DNA from: Chitinophagales bacterium | Lineage (GTDB): Bacteria; Bacteroidota; Bacteroidia; Chitinophagales; UBA2359 | DNA length: 9,612 bases | Assembly: GCA_020629335.1 (NCBI GenBank) | Contig: JAHDDN010000194.1 | Span: 1-9,612, forward strand | Reading direction: 5' to 3' | Shown here: positions 6,954 to 9,612 of the stretch, piece by piece | Layout: the number at the start of each line of letters is the position of its first letter | Position numbering within the stretch: position 1 is the stretch's first letter | Notes under the pieces: generated by a model | What the model saw: only the letters and a program-made list of their open reading frames with translations | The model's database searches: none | Told to the model about the DNA's origin: nothing | Program-made: the position numbers and the translations under genes

Positions 6954-8291
6954 ATGAAAAATTCAATAATGATCATAACAGTAATACTATTAATAATAAC
7001 AGGCTATGGGTTTATGAAGTATAATTCATCAAACAATACTCAAGAGTCAACTAATTATAAATTTGATATTCCTGAATTATTAGATAGAAATGAGGATTTA
7101 GCTAAAATGCCTGAATGGGTAGGAATTAAACAAGAAGGACAAAATCTTTATCAAAAAGTAAGATTAACAGGTGATGCTAAATCTGCTTTATATTTGGCGG
7201 CTATTTATATGCAAGAAGCACGAATAACAGGAGATCATCCATATTATTATAATGCAGCATTGGATGTCTTAGATATTGTCATAGATAATCCACCTAAAGA
7301 ATCTATTTTACAATATCAGGCATTAGTGAGTAAAGCATCAGTAATGCTTTCTCAGCATCATTTTGAAGAAGCATTAAGCATTGGAAATGAGGCGATCAAG
7401 ATTGAAAATAAAGATGCTCAGGTGTATGGTATTCTTTGTGATGCTCATGTAGAATTAGGGAATTATGAGGAAGCGGTAACGATGGCTGACAAAATGATTA
7501 GTGTAAAACCTGATTTGCGTTCTTATGCCCGAGTTTCTTATTTAAGAGAATTACACGGAGATATTGATGGAGCTATTGAAGCAATGAAATTAGCTGTTTC
7601 GGCAGGCGTACCAAGTCATGAAAATACAGCTTGGGCGAGAACGACTTTAGCTAACTTATATTTACAATATGGAAAAGTAGAAGAAGCTAAAAAAGAATTG
7701 CATCAGTGTTTGAATGAAAGACCAGACTATCCATTTGCACTTTCAGCCTTAGCGGATATTTCCATTAATAAATCAAATAATTCAGAGGCGCACAATTACC
7801 TTGAAAAAGCCATTGAGTTGATGCCAGAGTTTTCTTTTTATGAGCAAAAAGCACAGTTAAAAGAAGAAGAAAAAGCGATGGACGAATTAGCAGAAATAAA
7901 AAGTGAATTATTGGCTATGCTCAAAGAAGATACAGAAAGTGGACACAATATGAGTATGGAATTGGCGAATGTATACTTGAGCTTATTTAATGATACTGAC
8001 AAAGCATTAAAAGCTATACAGAAAGAATATGAGTTGCGTCCTAAGAATATTGAGGTTAATAAGTTGATGGGGAAAATACATTATTACAAAAATGACTTTA
8101 ATGCGGCAGTAAATTATTTTGAAAAGGCAAGTATTACCAATTGGAAATCGCCAGAGCTTTTATGTTTGCATGGCTTAAGTCTTTGCAAAAGTGGGAGTAA
8201 AGATAAAGGAAAAGGATTCATAACAGAAGCAATGAGTTTTAATCCAGATTTAGATCAAGATTTATTGGCTGAAGCAAAAGCAATTTTATAA
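6954..8291 (+). CDS. Membrane-anchored or exported tetratricopeptide repeat (TPR) protein
   Basis: The gene encodes 445 residues. Residues 4-20 form a single hydrophobic segment after a short basic start (MKNS). No lipobox cysteine follows, and no strong cleavage site is obvious, so it is either an uncleaved inner-membrane anchor or a signal peptide, with the rest outside the cytoplasm. From about residue 75 to the end the protein is built of helix-turn-helix TPR units. Clear ones include ~121-154 (QHHFEEALSIGNEAIKI), ~155-188 (LGNYEEAVTMADKMISVKPD), ~226-260 (YGKVEEAKKELHQCLNERPD), ~261-294 (AHNYLEKAIELMPE) and ~366-400 (KNDFNAAVNYFEKA), interrupted by a charged helical stretch near 300-325. 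TPR arrays bind other proteins. Next to two exported DUF4331 proteins, a scaffold or assembly role in the same envelope module is a reasonable inference, but no partner can be read from the sequence. The ATG is placed just before the hydrophobic segment. Confidence 0.93.
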   Translation: MKNSIMIITVILLIITGYGFMKYNSSNNTQESTNYKFDIPELLDRNEDLAKMPEWVGIKQEGQNLYQKVRLTGDAKSALYLAAIYMQEARITGDHPYYYNAALDVLDIVIDNPPKESILQYQALVSKASVMLSQHHFEEALSIGNEAIKIENKDAQVYGILCDAHVELGNYEEAVTMADKMISVKPDLRSYARVSYLRELHGDIDGAIEAMKLAVSAGVPSHENTAWARTTLANLYLQYGKVEEAKKELHQCLNERPDYPFALSALADISINKSNNSEAHNYLEKAIELMPEFSFYEQKAQLKEEEKAMDELAEIKSELLAMLKEDTESGHNMSMELANVYLSLFNDTDKALKAIQKEYELRPKNIEVNKLMGKIHYYKNDFNAAVNYFEKASITNWKSPELLCLHGLSLCKSGSKDKGKGFITEAMSFNPDLDQDLLAEAKAIL

Positions 8292-8303
8292 TGCAGGGCT
8301 TAT

Positions 8304-8335
8304 TAAGCAGTCAAGCTAATGCTTATTGTGTTTTT
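8304..8335 (+). terminator. Possible weak terminator after the TPR gene
   Basis: TAAGCA (8304-8309) can pair with TGCTTA (8320-8325) across a ten-base loop, and TTGTGTTTTT follows at 8326-8335. It begins 12 bases after the TPR stop. The six-base stem is weak, so the call is tentative. Confidence 0.3.
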
Positions 8336-8345
8336 AGACTTATTC

Positions 8346-8372
8346 GTTTAAACGTTATTTGGTTTAAACGTT
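8346..8372. repeat. Direct repeat of GTTTAAACGTT
   Basis: Two copies of the 11-mer GTTTAAACGTT occur at 8346-8356 and 8362-8372, separated by five bases. Each contains the palindrome GTTTAAAC. They lie between the TPR stop and the edge of the inverted structured repeat. The 16-base centre-to-centre spacing would suit a dimeric DNA-binding protein, but there is no other evidence for an operator. Confidence 0.5.
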
Positions 8373-8380
8373 CAAAAATG

Positions 8381-8596
8381 GCTTAGGGATAGAAGCGGTA
8401 TGTAGCGTATATGGACTGACTTACGGAGCTTAGGTATGCGCAGGCTGGCTTTAGCAGACAAGCAGACCTTAGCGTAGTAGACAGTACATAGCTACATAAT
8501 AGCGGATAGCCCGACCCCATTTGTTTTTTGGCCAGTCCATGTATCGGCGGGTATATGTGTCTGCCCGATGGCCAAAAAATAAATGGGGGAAGCCCC
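8381..8596 (-). repeat. Structured intergenic repeat element, copy 2 (inverted)
   Basis: Read on the minus strand this block has the same order of parts as 3962-4167. It starts with a 5' box GGGGCTTCCCCC. A long hairpin follows, with plus-strand arms CCCCATTTGTTTTTTGGCCA at 8515-8534 and its near-perfect partner at 8569-8588 (one mismatch). Next comes the core box GGGTCGGGCTATCCGCT (plus 8501-8517, identical to copy 1), then a second hairpin (outer arms 8401-8421 and 8479-8496, imperfect) whose interior keeps CGCTAAG, CTTGTCT, GCCTGCG and CTAAGCTCCGTAAG-type blocks, and finally the 3' box CGCTTCTATCCCTAAGC (plus 8381-8397). The stem sequences differ from copy 1 but still pair. A 71-codon open frame on the minus strand falls wholly within the repeat and follows its boxes and stems, so I treat it as fortuitous. 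Confidence 0.85.
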
Positions 8597-8768
8597 AATA
8601 AATAAAAATATAAGTAAGGTGTGATTTAATTATCACGTATTGATTTAGTTGAGCGGTTATATTTATTGGTTAGTAGTATGTTAAAATCCACTAGTCTTAA
8701 ACGAATTGAATTTATTTACAGGCAATTGATTCTTGACTAAACCGAAGACTTTTGGGATTTTAATTAAG

Positions 8769-8798
8769 GTGCCAAATATGCGTGAGTGTATTTGGCAC
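8769..8798 (+). repeat. GNRA-loop hairpin, copy 1
   Basis: TGCCAAATATGC (8770-8781) pairs with GTGTATTTGGCA (8786-8797) around a GTGA loop, with an extra outer G-C pair. Two of the pairs are G-U, which are allowed only if the plus strand is the transcript. The copy at 8933-8961 differs at two positions, and both differences preserve the structure. It may be part of a small RNA, a 3' end structure of a long TPR transcript, or a protein-binding palindrome. Confidence 0.7.
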
Positions 8799-8932
8799 TA
8801 TTTCTAACTAGAAAATTAAGTAGTAGTTATTCAATTATATTTATTAACTAATCGATGCGGCAATTTCGATTAAGTAGTTAGTAGGTGAACAAGAAATTTG
8901 AACTTCAATGTTCATGATTTCGTGGTTCAAAG

Positions 8933-8961
8933 GTGCCAAATATACGTAAGTGTATTTGGCA
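8933..8961 (+). repeat. GNRA-loop hairpin, copy 2
   Basis: TGCCAAATATAC (8934-8945) pairs with GTGTATTTGGCA (8950-8961) around a GTAA loop, with one G-U pair. It is 164 bases from copy 1; the shared block of about 32 bases starts at AAGGTGCC in both. It also lies 20 bases beyond the sigma gene stop on the minus strand, so it might contribute to ending that transcript, but no T-run follows on that strand. On the plus strand it is followed by the T-rich ATTCTTTGTTTT, which fits a plus-strand terminator somewhat better. Confidence 0.65.
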
Positions 8962-8981
8962 TTCTTTGTTTTAAGGGGGTT

Positions 8982-9515
8982 TTAAGGACTCGTAGTCCTA
9001 ATTTTAACTATAATTTGATGAAGCTTCTCATTGATAGTCTTTAATGGAAGATTAAGTAATGAAGCAGTTTTTATTGGTGTGTATCCTTTAAAATAAATAG
9101 CATCAATTATTTTTTGTTCTGTATCGTTTAGTTGAAGCTTCTTTTTAGAAGAGGGTGACTTTTGAATTTTACTAAATATAGTAGTAGCTGTAAGAAAAGT
9201 AGAACGACTTTTATTATTTAATTTATCATTCATTATTTTTAAGGCTGTATCGCGTGTTATTTTTAATAGAAAAGAAAATAATCGCTCTTTATTTTTATCG
9301 TATTGATGAATACTATTGAATATTTTATTGAAGGCTATTTTTAATGCTTTTTGGGAAATTGTTTGGTCTTCTTTTAGAATTTGGTAGATAACTCCATACA
9401 AAGCCTGTCTATACTTATTATAAAGGATAGTTTGAGCTGAAATATTTTTCTTCAAAAGTAACTTTATTAATACTTCTTCTGTTAGATCGGTTCTGTGAGT
9501 AGCAGTTTTTTTCAA
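8982..9515 (-). CDS. Sigma-70 family (ECF-like) RNA polymerase sigma factor, divergent
   Basis: The gene encodes 177 residues. Residues ~14-98 match sigma region 2 in layout: LIKLLLKKNISAQTILYNKY, then GVIYQILK, a Q-x-A-L-K-I-A-F-N-K-I-F helix, IHQYDKNKERLFSFLLKITRDTAL. Residues ~129-173 match region 4 (LNDTEQKIIDAIYFKGYT ... ASLLNLPLKTINEKLHQIIVKIR). The usual GTVKTR-like recognition-helix start is replaced by KTINEK, so promoter specificity may be unusual. The known role of the family is to direct RNA polymerase to a promoter subset. There is no in-frame ATG before region 2; the TTG at 9513-9515 is the best start because an in-frame TAA lies four codons upstream at 9525-9527. A run of seven A follows the TTG. 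No anti-sigma gene is visible downstream. It is convergent with the DUF4331/TPR genes, so control of them is only a guess. A leucine start is rare, and a sequence error or degraded N-terminus is possible. Confidence 0.8.
   Translation of the reverse strand: MKKTATHRTDLTEEVLIKLLLKKNISAQTILYNKYRQALYGVIYQILKEDQTISQKALKIAFNKIFNSIHQYDKNKERLFSFLLKITRDTALKIMNDKLNNKSRSTFLTATTIFSKIQKSPSSKKKLQLNDTEQKIIDAIYFKGYTPIKTASLLNLPLKTINEKLHQIIVKIRTTSP
8985..8999 (-). other. Small hairpin overlapping the sigma gene stop region
   Basis: AGGACT and AGTCCT form a perfect six-base stem with a three-base loop at 8985-8999, covering the last codons of the sigma gene immediately before its TAA. On the minus strand it is followed by TTAAAACCCCC rather than a T-run, so it is at most a poor terminator. 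Confidence 0.35.
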
Positions 9516-9550
9516 GAGAGAGGTTTAGGTATTAAAAAAGTTAAGCCCAT
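9512..9550 (-). CDS. 12-codon upstream reading frame (uORF) overlapping the sigma start
   Basis: The minus strand reads ATG at 9548-9550, then MGLTFLIPKPLS, and stops at TGA at 9512-9514. That TGA overlaps the proposed TTG start of the sigma gene (sequence TTGA). Its ATG is buried in the 3' arm of the leader hairpin, and its codons 4-6 run through the T6 tract. This layout would suit translational coupling or a leader peptide. It is too short for any coding statistic, so translation is unproven. Confidence 0.3.
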   Translation of the reverse strand: MGLTFLIPKPLS

Positions 9551-9595
9551 ACTGTTTAACTTTACTTAAAGCAATGTTTAACAATATGGGCTTAA
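9534..9595 (-). terminator. Terminator/attenuator-like hairpin in the sigma gene leader
   Basis: Plus-strand arms TTAAGCCCATACTGTTTAAC (9541-9560) and its partner at 9576-9595 pair at 18 of 20 positions around a 15-base loop. Only on the minus strand is the stem followed at once by a T6 run (A6 at 9534-9539 on the plus strand), the layout of an intrinsic terminator. It lies about 20-25 bases before the sigma start. It could end an upstream minus-strand gene beyond the window, or attenuate the sigma transcript. Confidence 0.6.
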
Positions 9596-9612
9596 AATTA
9601 GATTATTTATTA

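Larger units (their letters stand above)
8597..8981. other. Gene-free A/T-rich region between the inverted repeat and the sigma gene
   Basis: I find no coding frame of plausible length here. The recognisable content is the pair of near-identical hairpins at 8769-8798 and 8933-8961, a short TTGAAC/GTTCAA inverted repeat at 8898-8903 and 8925-8930, and an imperfect AATCGA/TCGATT inverted repeat near 8850-8870. The sequence 8597-8760 holds nothing I recognise. The region lies downstream of both flanking genes, which converge on it, so it is shared 3' non-coding DNA or the site of a small RNA. Confidence 0.6.

Noticed and set aside
3962..8596. Composite transposon or insertion sequence
   Set aside because: The two flanking elements are inverted and related, but no transposase or recombinase gene and no target-site duplication is visible in the window.
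8383..8598. 71-codon open reading frame on the minus strand
   Set aside because: It lies wholly inside the inverted structured repeat, and its sequence is explained by the repeat's boxes and stems. Copy 1 of the repeat does not preserve a matching frame.
8769..8961. CRISPR-like repeat pair
   Set aside because: There are only two copies, 164 bases apart, and the unit is a self-complementary hairpin. No regular spacing, further repeats or cas genes are present.
9512..9550. Frameshift joining the uORF to the sigma gene as one broken gene
   Set aside because: An indel in the T6 run would bring an in-frame TAA at 9525-9527 into the fused frame. Only an indel within the short CTCTCT stretch just before the TTG would join them, so a separate leader frame or no translation at all is simpler.

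Overview
The window looks like an accessory chromosomal segment from a low-GC member of the Bacteroidota, most likely a Saprospiraceae-type marine organism. The evidence is a C-terminal type IX secretion (T9SS) sorting domain, an SprB-like repeat and a 'VELIEFNG...NLLNWATATE' domain of the kind common in that phylum, A/T-rich starts without Shine-Dalgarno sequences, and a divergent ECF-like sigma factor. The genus is an inference.

Layout: 1-349 is leader/intergenic DNA with two small inverted repeats. 350-3934 (+) encodes an exported DUF4331 protein whose C-terminal half is a tandem duplication of a roughly 302-residue unit; each unit reads as six beta-propeller blades. 3962-4167 is a structured intergenic repeat element. 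4204-6795 (+) encodes a second DUF4331 protein, closely similar over the first ~550 residues, but ending in an SprB-like repeat, a fibronectin-like domain and a T9SS sorting domain. Two terminator-like hairpins and a 16-bp tandem repeat follow. 6954-8291 (+) encodes a membrane-anchored or exported TPR protein. 8292-8981 has no convincing gene; it holds a second, inverted copy of the intergenic element (8381-8596) and two nearly identical hairpins with GNRA-type loops. 8982-9515 (-) encodes a 177-residue sigma-70-like protein that appears to start at TTG. Its leader contains a 12-codon upstream reading frame inside a terminator-like hairpin.

How the parts may work together: the two DUF4331 proteins and the TPR protein are co-directional, and all carry N-terminal export or anchor segments, so they plausibly form one envelope or extracellular module. 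One paralogue would be passed to the T9SS. The other would remain periplasmic, or leave by another route, and carries its own propellers. The function of DUF4331 is not known to me. The sigma gene converges on the module and may or may not control it.

The most noteworthy unexplained structures are (i) the pair of intergenic elements, which keep short conserved boxes while replacing their long stem sequences with different but still self-complementary ones, (ii) the duplicated GNRA hairpins whose differences preserve pairing on the plus strand only, and (iii) the sigma gene leader. No tRNA, rRNA, CRISPR array, transposase or recombinase gene was seen.
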